A DNA stretch of 20,460 nucleotides. Source: CANIZL01 sp043788645. Its GTDB lineage: Bacteria; Verrucomicrobiota; Verrucomicrobiia; Limisphaerales; UBA9464. The number at the start of each line of letters is the position of its first letter. The first letter of the stretch is position 1. Under the pieces are notes generated by a model, which did no database searches, had not been told where the DNA came from, and worked only from the letters and a program-made list of their open reading frames with translations. The translations under genes were made by a program, and so were the position numbers. The DNA lies in contig JAYVTS010000225.1 in assembly GCA_043788645.1 (NCBI GenBank), positions 1 to 20,460 on the forward strand, in the 5' to 3' direction. This document shows, piece by piece, positions 13,619 through 20,460 of this stretch.

Positions 13619-13917
13619 CATTTCCAGCGTGTCGGCCCGCGGCGATTCGGCATCTCGCCATTCCGCTCCGCTGGTTTTTGCTCGGATTGATCCAGACCTA
13701 TCGCTACCTCGGATCGCCCCTAAAAGTGGCGCTCTTAGGACCCGACGCACGATGTCGTTTCGTCCCGAGTTGTTCGGCTTACGCACTCGGTGCCGTGCAA
13801 AATCACGGTCCGTTCGTCGGCACCCAATTGGCCGCCCGCCGTATTTGCCGGTGCCATCCTTGGGGCGGACACGGGCCGGACCCCGTTCCAGGCACTCCGG
13901 TCTTGGCCAACCGCTGA
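13615..13917 (+). CDS. yidD: Membrane protein insertion efficiency factor YidD
   Basis: 100 residues. The family signature is complete: IQTYRYLGSPL is followed by CRFVPSCSAYALGAVQNHGP and ICRCHPWGGHGPDPVP, with the conserved Cys residues and the RCHPW...G.DPVP end. An amphipathic N-terminal helix associates with the inner membrane. YidD supports membrane protein insertion by YidC, whose gene follows 70 bases later. It overlaps rnpA by four bases (ATGA). The product has the usual length plus a short tail (GTPVLANR). The C-rich spacer to yidC carries no obvious regulatory element. Confidence 0.96.
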   Translation: MTFPACRPAAIRHLAIPLRWFLLGLIQTYRYLGSPLKVALLGPDARCRFVPSCSAYALGAVQNHGPFVGTQLAARRICRCHPWGGHGPDPVPGTPVLANR

Positions 13918-13987
13918 CCTTGGCCCGCGACGCACTCGGCGCACTCCAACTCCGACTCCCACTCCTCATTTCCGCCCCTTTTGTTTC

Positions 13988-15826
13988 ATGGATCGCAAAG
14001 GCCTTACTGTTCTGATTTTCGCTGTCCTCCTCTTATTGGGGGTTAATTTGTTCGTCGCACCCAAGGTGTTCCCGCCGAAACTCGTGCTGGCCCCGAGCAC
14101 GAATCAGTTGAGCGGAAATCTTCCGGCATCGGGCAACAACGAAACGATGGGCACCTCGGTTTCGGCGCTAGCGCCCCGGTCACCGGCAGACCCCACCAAC
14201 GGAACGGCGGGCGCCACGGCGATCGATGCCCCGCGCCGCCCCGAAAAACTGCTCTCCCTGACCAACTCCAAGGTCCGCTTTGTGATGACGTCCCATGGGG
14301 GCGCTTTGAAACAAGCGGAAATGGTCGAGCACAAGACGTTCATCGCGTGCCGAACCAGTCCTTCGGGCCTCGACACCAACGCCCTGCTGACCCTCAACCG
14401 GGACGGTCTCACGCCGGTTTTGGGATTCGAAATTGGATCGCGCATCGACGGCAATGGCGATTACGAACTAACGGCCTTGAGCGGCGGCGGTGTTCGTGCG
14501 GAAAAAATTCTTCCGAATGGTTTAGCCATCGTTCGCGAATTTCGGCTTTCGACCAACGAATATTTGTTGAACGCAAAAGTGCGGATTGAGAACCGAGGCA
14601 CAACGGATTTGGCTTTACCGGCTCAAGATATTTCGATCGGCACAGCGACCCCGATGAACGGGCATGACAAAGGCGATGCGATCGGCGTCGATTGGCTCAG
14701 CGCCGACAAGTACCACAATGAGGCGGGCTGGATTTCGATTCCCGGCTTTCTGTGCATGCCGACGAGTGCCCGGAATAGTTTCACGGCCACACCCGAAGAG
14801 TACCGCTGGGCGGCCGTCCACAATCAGTTTTTCGCACTCGCGACCCTTTCCTCGAATAAACCGGATAAAATTACCGGCACCCGCATCCCCTTGCCCCAAC
14901 CCAGTGAAGCCGCACTGCAAGCGGATCGTTTGCTTCAAACCGATCCCATCGGCGTGGCGACCTACGTGACGTATCCCGCCACGATGTTGGCCAAGAGCCA
15001 GACGATTGAACGGACCTTCACCCTCTATGCCGGCCCCAAGAATCTAAGAACTCTGAGTGAACTAGGCCACGAACTGGAGCGGGTCATGGGGTACGGTTGG
15101 TTTGGTATTTTTGCCTCACCGCTGTTGTTGGGGATGAATTTTCTCCATGGCACCTTTGGGCTAGGATATGGTTGGTGCATTGTCCTGATCACCGTGCTCA
15201 TTCGCGGTGCGTTCTGGCCCTTAATGGCGATGAGCACGCGTTCCTCCAAGAAAATGGCGGAATTGCAGCCGCGCATTAAGGCCCTCCAGGAGAAGTACAA
15301 AGACGATCCAAAAAAACAATCCGAGAAAATGGCTGAAGTTTGGCGCGAATCCGGCGGGACTCCCCTCCTCGGGTGCTTGCCGCTTTTCGTCACTTTCCCC
15401 GTGTTTATCGGCTTCTTCACCATGCTCCGCTCCGCGATCGAATTGCGTGGGATGTCCTTTCTTTGGTGCTGCGACCTGAGTGCCGCCGACACGTTAATGA
15501 TGATCCCTGGCTTGGGTTTCCTGCCGCTGATCGGCGTCGTCGGTCTCGGTTTACCCTTTAATGTCATGCCCCTGCTCTACGTGGGTACGGGCCTGTGGAT
15601 GAACCATACCATGCCCATGGCACCGCAGATGGATCCCGTCCAGCAACGGCTCATTCGTTGGATGCCGGTATTCTTCCTTTTCCTCTTTTATAACTACTCG
15701 GCAGGATTGACGGTCTACTGGACGACCAACAACCTGCTGACCATTCTCCAGAACAAGCTCACGAAGACGAAGGACGATAAGTCCAAAGGCACCCTACCGG
15801 CGAAGGAAGTGAAAGTTCGCTCCTAG
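13988..15826 (+). CDS. yidC: Membrane protein insertase YidC
   Basis: 612 residues, Gram-negative type. The first membrane helix is at residues 6-24 (LTVLIFAVLLLLGVNLFVA). A large periplasmic beta domain follows (about 85-355), and the conserved insertase core lies at about 365-600. The core has TVLIRGAFWPL with the groove Arg406. A cytoplasmic hairpin follows, with LQEKYKDDPKKQSEKMAEVW and the typical GGTPLLGCLPLFVTFPVF. Near the end is NYSAGLTVYWTTNNLLTILQ. YidC inserts and folds inner-membrane proteins, alone or with SecYEG. I chose the ATG at 13988 because it begins the first helix directly. The frame is open upstream to 13790, but that part overlaps yidD in another frame. The leader is ccgccccttttgtttc, without a Shine-Dalgarno. 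Confidence 0.97.
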   Translation: MDRKGLTVLIFAVLLLLGVNLFVAPKVFPPKLVLAPSTNQLSGNLPASGNNETMGTSVSALAPRSPADPTNGTAGATAIDAPRRPEKLLSLTNSKVRFVMTSHGGALKQAEMVEHKTFIACRTSPSGLDTNALLTLNRDGLTPVLGFEIGSRIDGNGDYELTALSGGGVRAEKILPNGLAIVREFRLSTNEYLLNAKVRIENRGTTDLALPAQDISIGTATPMNGHDKGDAIGVDWLSADKYHNEAGWISIPGFLCMPTSARNSFTATPEEYRWAAVHNQFFALATLSSNKPDKITGTRIPLPQPSEAALQADRLLQTDPIGVATYVTYPATMLAKSQTIERTFTLYAGPKNLRTLSELGHELERVMGYGWFGIFASPLLLGMNFLHGTFGLGYGWCIVLITVLIRGAFWPLMAMSTRSSKKMAELQPRIKALQEKYKDDPKKQSEKMAEVWRESGGTPLLGCLPLFVTFPVFIGFFTMLRSAIELRGMSFLWCCDLSAADTLMMIPGLGFLPLIGVVGLGLPFNVMPLLYVGTGLWMNHTMPMAPQMDPVQQRLIRWMPVFFLFLFYNYSAGLTVYWTTNNLLTILQNKLTKTKDDKSKGTLPAKEVKVRS

Positions 15827-15865
15827 CACGGAACCGGCGCGAGTCTGCGAGTTGCCCCTTTTACT

Positions 15866-16318
15866 ATGGACCCGAAGGCGACGCTGCTAACGATGCTGAC
15901 ACACCTCGGCTTCACCGATGCCACGGTGACCGAACAACAATGGGAAGAACATGTCCTGCTGGACGTGACCACGGACGATCCCGGCCGCCTCATCGGCCGC
16001 CAGGGAGCGACGTTATCCGATCTGCAGTACATCCTCAACCGCGTGATCCACCGCGGGGACGACAAAACTCCGAGAATCCTCCTCGATGTGGGCGGGTATC
16101 GCACCGCGGCCCGGGAACAGCTCATCAAACGCGCCCGAGAAGCCGCCGAAAAAGTTCGGCATTGGGGCGACATGATCGAACTGGAACCACTCGGGGCTTT
16201 TGATCGCCGCATCGTACACCAAGCTCTCCGCAACGATCCAGACGTCGAAACGCATAGCGTGGAGATTGAGGACAGCGATAAAAAAGTCGTCATCGTTCGA
16301 CCCAAAAGAAAAGTTTAA
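15866..16318 (+). CDS. khpB: KH-R3H RNA-binding protein (KhpB/Jag type)
   Basis: 150 residues. It lacks the Jag-N domain found in Firmicutes. A KH domain (about residues 22-100) contains the GxxG loop in GRLIGRQGATLSDLQYILN. An R3H domain follows (about 100-148, LGAFDRRIVHQALRNDPDVE and following), with the Arg and His that contact single-stranded nucleic acid. Members bind RNA, and in several bacteria they partner with KhpA; they are typically encoded next to yidC, as here. The gene is 39 bases after yidC and probably in the same operon. The leader gttgccccttttact has no Shine-Dalgarno. Confidence 0.9.
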   Translation: MDPKATLLTMLTHLGFTDATVTEQQWEEHVLLDVTTDDPGRLIGRQGATLSDLQYILNRVIHRGDDKTPRILLDVGGYRTAAREQLIKRAREAAEKVRHWGDMIELEPLGAFDRRIVHQALRNDPDVETHSVEIEDSDKKVVIVRPKRKV

Positions 16319-16345
16319 CCCGTGACCCCGTCACGTCGCTCTGGC

Positions 16346-16453
16346 ATGGCCACCGTCTCAGCTCACGCGTCTATCCAACCGGTGGAACGTGGGTTGTTTC
16401 GGGGACTCGCGTCGCTCGATCTCGCCCCGGTTTCCCTCCTTCCGCGCCCGTGA
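16346..16453 (+). CDS. Possible 35-codon upstream ORF of rnd
   Basis: An ATG at 16346 opens 35 codons (MATVSAHASIQPVERGLFRG and so on, ending LLPRP). Its TGA stop overlaps the GTG start of the RNase D gene in GTGA, an arrangement typical of translational coupling. The peptide has no recognisable family. A small dyad (cgtgac-ccc-gtcacg, 16321-16335) lies just before it. It could be a coupling leader or chance; the spacer is GC-rich, so open frames are cheap. Confidence 0.25.
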   Translation: MATVSAHASIQPVERGLFRGLASLDLAPVSLLPRP

Positions 16454-17517
16454 TTTGCACGACCGCCGACCTCTCTGATTTTGCGGACCGAATCCGCACC
16501 GCACCCTGGGTGGGTCTCGATACCGAGGCGGATTCCCTCCACGCCTATCCGGAAAAACTGTGCCTCATTCAACTCTCGATTCCCGGCTCGGAGGTTTTAG
16601 TCGATCCCCTTGCGGACTTGCATCTAGAGCCACTCTGGAACGCGCTCGATCGGCACGAGATCATTCTTCACGCGGCGGACTACGACCTTCGGCTGCTCTA
16701 CCAGTGTCACCACTTCCGCCCCACGACCCTCTTTGACACCATGTGGGCCGCCCGCCTGCTCGGGGATACCCGATTCGGGCTGAACGATCTCCTGACGAAG
16801 TACCTGGGGATTACGCTTGAAAAGGGTTCGCAAAAAGCCAATTGGGGCCGCCGACCGTTGACCGATAAAATGATCAACTATGCACTGAATGATGTGCGGT
16901 ATTTGTTCGAGTTAACCGCCATACTCCGCGCCAAACTCGCGGAGATGGGCCGCCTCACTTGGCTCGAACAAACGTGCCAACGCAATATTGAAGATGCGTC
17001 CGTTGCCGAACGACGAAATCCCAATGAAATCTGGCGCGCCAAAGGCCACGATAAACTGGATCGGCTCGGTCTCGCAATCCTGCGTGAAATCTGGCACTGG
17101 CGCGAAAAAGACGCGCTGCGCACAGGTCGCCCCCCGTTCTTCATTCTTCGCCACGAATTAGTTTGTAGCATGGCCAACGTCGCCGCCGAAAAACAGACTC
17201 ATCGCGGTCTACCCATCCCACCGTTCCTGACTCCCAAACGTCGAGACGGATTGATCGAAGCGATTAAACGCGGCCTCGCCGTGCCCGAAGCAGACTGGCC
17301 CGATCACATCCGAGTACGGGGGCGTCGCATGACTCGCCCCGAACTCGATGAAGCCGAAGAACTCCGTAAGCTGCGCGACGCTCACGCCGAACGTCTCGGG
17401 ATTGATCCCACGCTCATTGCGGCGAAAGCCACCCTGTTCGCGCTCGCCCGCCATGATCACCAGGAGTGGGAACGACTCCTCCCCTGGCAACGTCAGTTCC
17501 TCGTCCCAACCCCGTAG
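16450..17517 (+). CDS. rnd: Ribonuclease D
   Basis: 355 residues. A DEDDy 3'-5' exonuclease that matures tRNA 3' ends and other structured RNAs. The catalytic residues are visible: Asp24 and Glu26 in GLDTEADS, Asp79 in HAADYDLRLL, and Tyr144 and Asp148 in YALNDVRYL. The exonuclease domain covers about 1-170. The HRDC domain lies at about 205-285 (KLDRLGLAILREIWHWREKD), and a second helical region occupies the C-terminus. The length is normal. The start is a GTG at 16450; no ATG fits the beginning of the domain. No Shine-Dalgarno is seen. It lies on the same strand as the khpB cluster, 131 bases downstream. larC follows after 30 bases. Confidence 0.93.
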   Translation: MICTTADLSDFADRIRTAPWVGLDTEADSLHAYPEKLCLIQLSIPGSEVLVDPLADLHLEPLWNALDRHEIILHAADYDLRLLYQCHHFRPTTLFDTMWAARLLGDTRFGLNDLLTKYLGITLEKGSQKANWGRRPLTDKMINYALNDVRYLFELTAILRAKLAEMGRLTWLEQTCQRNIEDASVAERRNPNEIWRAKGHDKLDRLGLAILREIWHWREKDALRTGRPPFFILRHELVCSMANVAAEKQTHRGLPIPPFLTPKRRDGLIEAIKRGLAVPEADWPDHIRVRGRRMTRPELDEAEELRKLRDAHAERLGIDPTLIAAKATLFALARHDHQEWERLLPWQRQFLVPTP

Positions 17518-17547
17518 GAGCACGATCTCCAATTTCTTCTTTTTCTC

Positions 17548-18858
17548 ATGCGTCACCTCTATCTCGATATTTTCAGCGGATTGAGCGGCGACATGTTTCT
17601 CGGCGCACTTTTGGATCTGGGCGTTGAGTATCCGGCGCTCGAGCGGGAACTTCGAAAACTGGGGCTACACGGCTATCATCTTCACGTCAGCCGCCAACAA
17701 AAATCCGCCCTCGAAGGCGTCAAATTCGACGTCCACCTGGAGGCCGAACCCGGTCATCCCGAGCACGGATCTGAGGCCTCTCACTCCCATGATCTCGGCC
17801 CCGCACACCCTCACGAACAATCCACCACCAATCACCCCGAACATTCCCACGCTCATACCGGTCGAGATCATCGGGCGATCCGAACCTTGATTATCACCAG
17901 CGCGCTGTCCGATTGGGTGAAGTCAAAATCGCTGGCCGTGTTTCAGCGCATTGCAATGGCCGAGGGGAAAATCCACGGGATCCCCCCAGAGAAAGTCCAA
18001 TTTCACGAGGTGGGCGCGATCGATTCCATCATTGATATTGTAGGGAGCTGTGTGGGATTAGAATTGCTGGGTTGCCCCGAAATTTCGGCGGCACCGGTCG
18101 TGGAGGGCACCGGTTTCGTAAAATGCGCCCATGGAAATTTCCCAATTCCCAGCGCGGCCACCCTCGAAATCCTCGGGGCTCGGGGCATTCCCATTTCCCA
18201 GTGTGAAGAGCCTCATGAACTCGTCACCCCTACCGGCGCGGCGTTGCTCGCCGAATTCGCGACTCGCTTCGGCCCCATGGACGCCATCGTTGGTGCCAAA
18301 ATCGGCTACGGTCTCGGGACGCGGAACCATCGGACCCGACCGAATGTCGTTCGCGCCGTGCTCTGGGACGATGCCCATTCATCGGCCGAGCGGGACTGGG
18401 AAACCGATACCATTACGGTCCTAGAAACCAACCTGGACGATTGTTCCGGTGAAGTGCTCGGTCAGGTGCTCGAGAAAGCGCTGAGATTAGGGGCGCTCGA
18501 TGCGTTTCACACGCCGGTGCAAATGAAGAAGCAACGGCCGGGGGTGATCCTGACCCTGCTTTGCATGGTGTCCGACGCGGATCGTTTCAGCGAATTGTTA
18601 CTGACAGAAACGAGCGCCTTTGGCGTTCGCCGAACGTTGACGGAACGGCGCAAACTCCGCCGAACATTCGCCGACGTAAGAACCGAATTTGGCACGGTAA
18701 AAATAAAACTAGGCCATTTAAACGGTGCCATTGTTCAAGCGGCACCCGAATTTGAATCGGTGAAAAGCGTTGCGGCCATGGCGGGCGTGCCCGTCAAAAC
18801 CGTGCTCGAAGCGGCCCAAGTTGCCGGGCAAATCCGCCGCCTCCAAACAAGCTCGTAA
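17548..18858 (+). CDS. larC: LarC, nickel-pincer cofactor biosynthesis protein
   Basis: 436 residues. LarC is a CTP-dependent cyclometallase that inserts nickel into the pincer nucleotide cofactor of lactate racemase (LarA) and relatives. The start MRHLYLDIFSGLSGDMFLGA is the family hallmark (DxxSGxSGDM). VQFHEVGAIDSIIDIVG, GNFPIPSAATLEIL and ELVTPTGAALL follow in the expected order. LETNLDDCSGEVLG opens the C-terminal part. Both halves lie in one uninterrupted frame, unlike the ribosomal-frameshift larC of some lactobacilli. Residues 70-108 form a linker with 11 His, a likely metal-binding stretch common in nickel handling. No larA, larB or larE is in the window. The leader caatttcttctttttctc is almost purely pyrimidine, with no Shine-Dalgarno. 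Confidence 0.95.
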   Translation: MRHLYLDIFSGLSGDMFLGALLDLGVEYPALERELRKLGLHGYHLHVSRQQKSALEGVKFDVHLEAEPGHPEHGSEASHSHDLGPAHPHEQSTTNHPEHSHAHTGRDHRAIRTLIITSALSDWVKSKSLAVFQRIAMAEGKIHGIPPEKVQFHEVGAIDSIIDIVGSCVGLELLGCPEISAAPVVEGTGFVKCAHGNFPIPSAATLEILGARGIPISQCEEPHELVTPTGAALLAEFATRFGPMDAIVGAKIGYGLGTRNHRTRPNVVRAVLWDDAHSSAERDWETDTITVLETNLDDCSGEVLGQVLEKALRLGALDAFHTPVQMKKQRPGVILTLLCMVSDADRFSELLLTETSAFGVRRTLTERRKLRRTFADVRTEFGTVKIKLGHLNGAIVQAAPEFESVKSVAAMAGVPVKTVLEAAQVAGQIRRLQTSS

Positions 18859-18880
18859 ATCGACGTTTCGACGCCTTCGA

Positions 18881-19627
18881 TCAAACTCCGCGCAGATCGG
18901 GTGGCCAGACAAATTTATGCAGCTGGAGCTGGAACCGGACGGGTAGTCGATCTGCGATGATGGCCTCGACTAATTCTTGGCGACTCATCGGGGTATGTTC
19001 TGCTGGAAACGCCTTGAGCGACGAATCCTTTTGATGCGGGGCCAGGGGCGCCACCCAGGAAAACAGCACCGGACATCGCTCGCTCAGGAGGTACGCGGAG
19101 ACCACCTCCTTTGCCCACGCATAATCTTCTCGCGAACCCAGCACAAATTTCACCTCATCCGTCGGCTTTAAGAGCGGAATATTGGCCAGCCGATTCCGAG
19201 CCACCTCACCACTACTCGGCGCTTTGAGATCCATGATCGCACGAATTCGAGGATCCAGGACCCCAAGATCGTGAGCCCCGCTGGTTTCCACCAAGACGGT
19301 AAAACCCTCATCACACAAGGCCTTCATGGTTGGCGCGGCCAGCGGCTGAAGCAACGGCTCACCGCCGGTAAATTCCACGAGTGGTAAACGGTGCCCATCC
19401 GGTGAAAGCTTGGGTCCACCGGCATAGTCCCCCGCGAGTCGCCTCACCTCGGCGAGAACGTCATTGACTGGCCGTCGAGTGCCTTGCGTAAAGGCGTAGG
19501 CGGTGTCGCAGTAAGAGCAGCGCAGATTGCACGCCGTTAACCGGACGAAGACACAGGGCAACCCCGCAAAGGTACTCTCCCCTTGCAAGCTTAAATATAT
19601 TTCATTTACGACTAGCGATTCAGCCAC
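18881..19627 (-). CDS. queE: 7-carboxy-7-deazaguanine synthase, radical SAM
   Basis: 248 residues. It converts 6-carboxytetrahydropterin to 7-carboxy-7-deazaguanine for queuosine. The radical SAM cluster motif CNLRCSYC (Cys33, Cys37, Cys40, CX3CX2C) is followed by DTAYAF, and GGEP is at residues 88-91. The N-terminal VNEIYLSLQGESTFAGLPCVFVRL is the usual substrate-binding strand of QueE. VETSGAHDLG and DLKAPSSGE are further conserved blocks. The GTG start at 19627 has aagg seven bases upstream, the only reasonable Shine-Dalgarno in the window. It is convergent with larC, with 22 bases between the stops. No queC, queD or queF is nearby. Some QueE-like enzymes serve other 7-deazapurine pathways, but nothing here suggests that. 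Confidence 0.93.
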   Translation of the reverse strand: MAESLVVNEIYLSLQGESTFAGLPCVFVRLTACNLRCSYCDTAYAFTQGTRRPVNDVLAEVRRLAGDYAGGPKLSPDGHRLPLVEFTGGEPLLQPLAAPTMKALCDEGFTVLVETSGAHDLGVLDPRIRAIMDLKAPSSGEVARNRLANIPLLKPTDEVKFVLGSREDYAWAKEVVSAYLLSERCPVLFSWVAPLAPHQKDSSLKAFPAEHTPMSRQELVEAIIADRLPVRFQLQLHKFVWPPDLRGV

Positions 19628-19687
19628 GACCCGACCTTAAGCAAAAAGCAGGCCCCGCCCAGCGACAATCTTCGCCCTGTCTGCCCT

Positions 19688-19707
19688 CCCTCTCCCGGGG
19701 GAGAGGG
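19688..19707. repeat. G/C-rich palindrome (ccctctccc-gg-gggagaggg)
   Basis: Perfect 9-base arms around a 2-base centre, followed by a G-rich tail (gcgggtaaggggcgag). The same core occurs as a half-site at 4771-4791 and near 80-87. It lies 45 bases after the stop of the agmatine deiminase gene and 61 bases before the queE start, both on the minus strand. It could act as a transcript-end hairpin, but no T-run follows on the minus strand. It fits a REP-like dispersed element. Confidence 0.7.
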
Positions 19708-19751
19708 CGGGTAAGGGGCGAGTGTGCGTCTAATTCACTCAGAAAAATCCA

Positions 19752-20460
19752 CTACTCTGGCTCTTGCTGGCTGAGGCAATGGAAACTGCCAAGCCCCCAA
19801 ATCAGTTCCGTTGAATCAATGCCTACGACTCGGCGGTCCGGGAATTCGCGCTGAAGAATTTCTATCGCTTTCGAATCATTCTCATGCCGATACGTCGGCA
19901 CGAGCACCACGCCATTGGCGATATAGAAATTGGCATAACTCGCCGGCAACCGTTCCCCGTCGTATTCCACCACCCCCGGACACGGGAGTTCCACCACCCG
20001 CAACGGCTGCCCGTCCTGGTCCACCATCTTTTCAAGTCGATCCCGATTTTCCTGGAGCATCGGATAGTTCTCATCCTGAGGATCCTCCTCCACGATCGTC
20101 ACCACCGTGGTCGGATTTACAAAGCGGGTTAAATCATCCACATGACCGTCGGTGTCGTCACCGACGATGCCTTCGCCCAACCACAAGACATGGCGGGCTC
20201 CAAGGTAGTCCGCGAGGTACCGTTCAATTTCGGATTTCGTCAGCCGTGGATTGCGATTGGGATTCAACAGACAAGCTTCCGTAGTCAATACGGTGCCGCA
20301 GCCATTGACCTCCAAAGCTCCGCCTTCCATGACGATTCCCGGAGTGAAACAAGGAACACCCCGCCACTGAGCCACATGCCGCGGCACGGCATCGTCTAAG
20401 TCATACGGAGGGTATTTGCCACCCCAGGCGTTGTAGTCCCAGTCCACCACGGCCCGCTCC
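19752..20460 (-). CDS. Agmatine deiminase (partial, 5' end beyond window)
   Basis: The visible part is about 236 residues, roughly the C-terminal two thirds of a ~340-370 residue guanidino-group-modifying enzyme. VDWDYNAWGGKY opens the visible catalytic core. GIVMEGGALEVNGCGTVLTT carries the substrate-binding acidic residues, and LLNPNRNP follows. DDTDGHVDDLTRFV carries the catalytic His-Val-Asp. Near the C-terminus, GLGSFHCLSQQEP carries the catalytic Cys. The enzyme hydrolyses agmatine to N-carbamoylputrescine and ammonia in putrescine synthesis. The fold is shared with bacterial peptidylarginine deiminase, but the VDW(x)NAWGGKY block is the agmatine deiminase form. No signal peptide can be judged. 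The frame is open to the right edge (GTG at 20450 is internal), so the start lies outside. Confidence 0.92.
   Translation of the reverse strand, partial: ERAVVDWDYNAWGGKYPPYDLDDAVPRHVAQWRGVPCFTPGIVMEGGALEVNGCGTVLTTEACLLNPNRNPRLTKSEIERYLADYLGARHVLWLGEGIVGDDTDGHVDDLTRFVNPTTVVTIVEEDPQDENYPMLQENRDRLEKMVDQDGQPLRVVELPCPGVVEYDGERLPASYANFYIANGVVLVPTYRHENDSKAIEILQREFPDRRVVGIDSTELIWGLGSFHCLSQQEPE

Noticed and set aside
13346..13969. 207-codon minus-strand frame across rnpA and yidD
   Set aside because: Both plus-strand genes are unmistakable by motif; this is a GC-rich shadow frame.
13790..13987. N-terminal extension of yidC by 66 codons
   Set aside because: The extension overlaps yidD in another frame and is Pro/Thr/Arg-rich. 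MDRKGLTVLI at 13988 begins the expected first helix.

Overview
The window looks like chromosomal DNA from a free-living Gram-negative bacterium, most likely a member of the Verrucomicrobiota (PVC group). Three things point there: a secreted prepilin-like protein with an FTLIELLVVIAIIAILAG leader and a C-terminal TDGH motif; a dispersed dyad repeat built from ccgcggatgaacgc-type units; and an AT-hook protein with a coiled coil and a winged helix. This assignment is inference from family resemblance, not from a marker-gene tree. Most genes are compactly packed, and almost none has a Shine-Dalgarno sequence. Many have a pyrimidine-rich stretch directly before the start codon instead.

Region 1 (1-2640) is accessory in character. 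It holds two copies of a ~75 bp repeat, a large imperfect inverted repeat and a separate hairpin. Two out-of-frame remnants of exported proteins follow; one is a legumain/caspase-like fragment whose 3' end runs into the repeat. Next come an intact prepilin-like gene and about 600 bp without a convincing gene. Region 2 (2640-10116) contains scattered single genes: a DUF4149 membrane protein, an exported Cys-type glutathione peroxidase, a secreted leucine-rich-repeat protein, a stand-alone LON substrate-binding-domain protein, a membrane-anchored coiled-coil protein, an LtaS-like membrane sulfatase-fold enzyme, an RsuA-type rRNA pseudouridine synthase and an isolated bioD.

Region 3 (10120-12740) begins with the coiled-coil/AT-hook/winged-helix protein, closed by a strong intrinsic terminator. 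hisF starts only 10 bp after that terminator, and a phosphate acetyltransferase gene follows. Region 4 (12921-16318) is the conserved cluster rpmH-rnpA-yidD-yidC-khpB behind a good sigma70-type promoter. It encodes ribosomal protein L34, the RNase P protein, the YidD/YidC membrane insertion pair and a KH-R3H RNA-binding protein. rpmH is only 45 codons long and was found by direct translation. Region 5 (16346-20460) carries RNase D, a full-length LarC nickel-pincer cofactor protein, QueE for queuosine precursor synthesis, and the C-terminal two thirds of an agmatine deiminase that runs off the right edge.

I see no CRISPR array, tRNA, rRNA, transposase, phage gene or defence island. The most interesting items are the AT-hook protein, the SD-less pyrimidine-rich leaders, and the repeat that truncates a protease-like gene. 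I do not see a clearly new multi-gene system.
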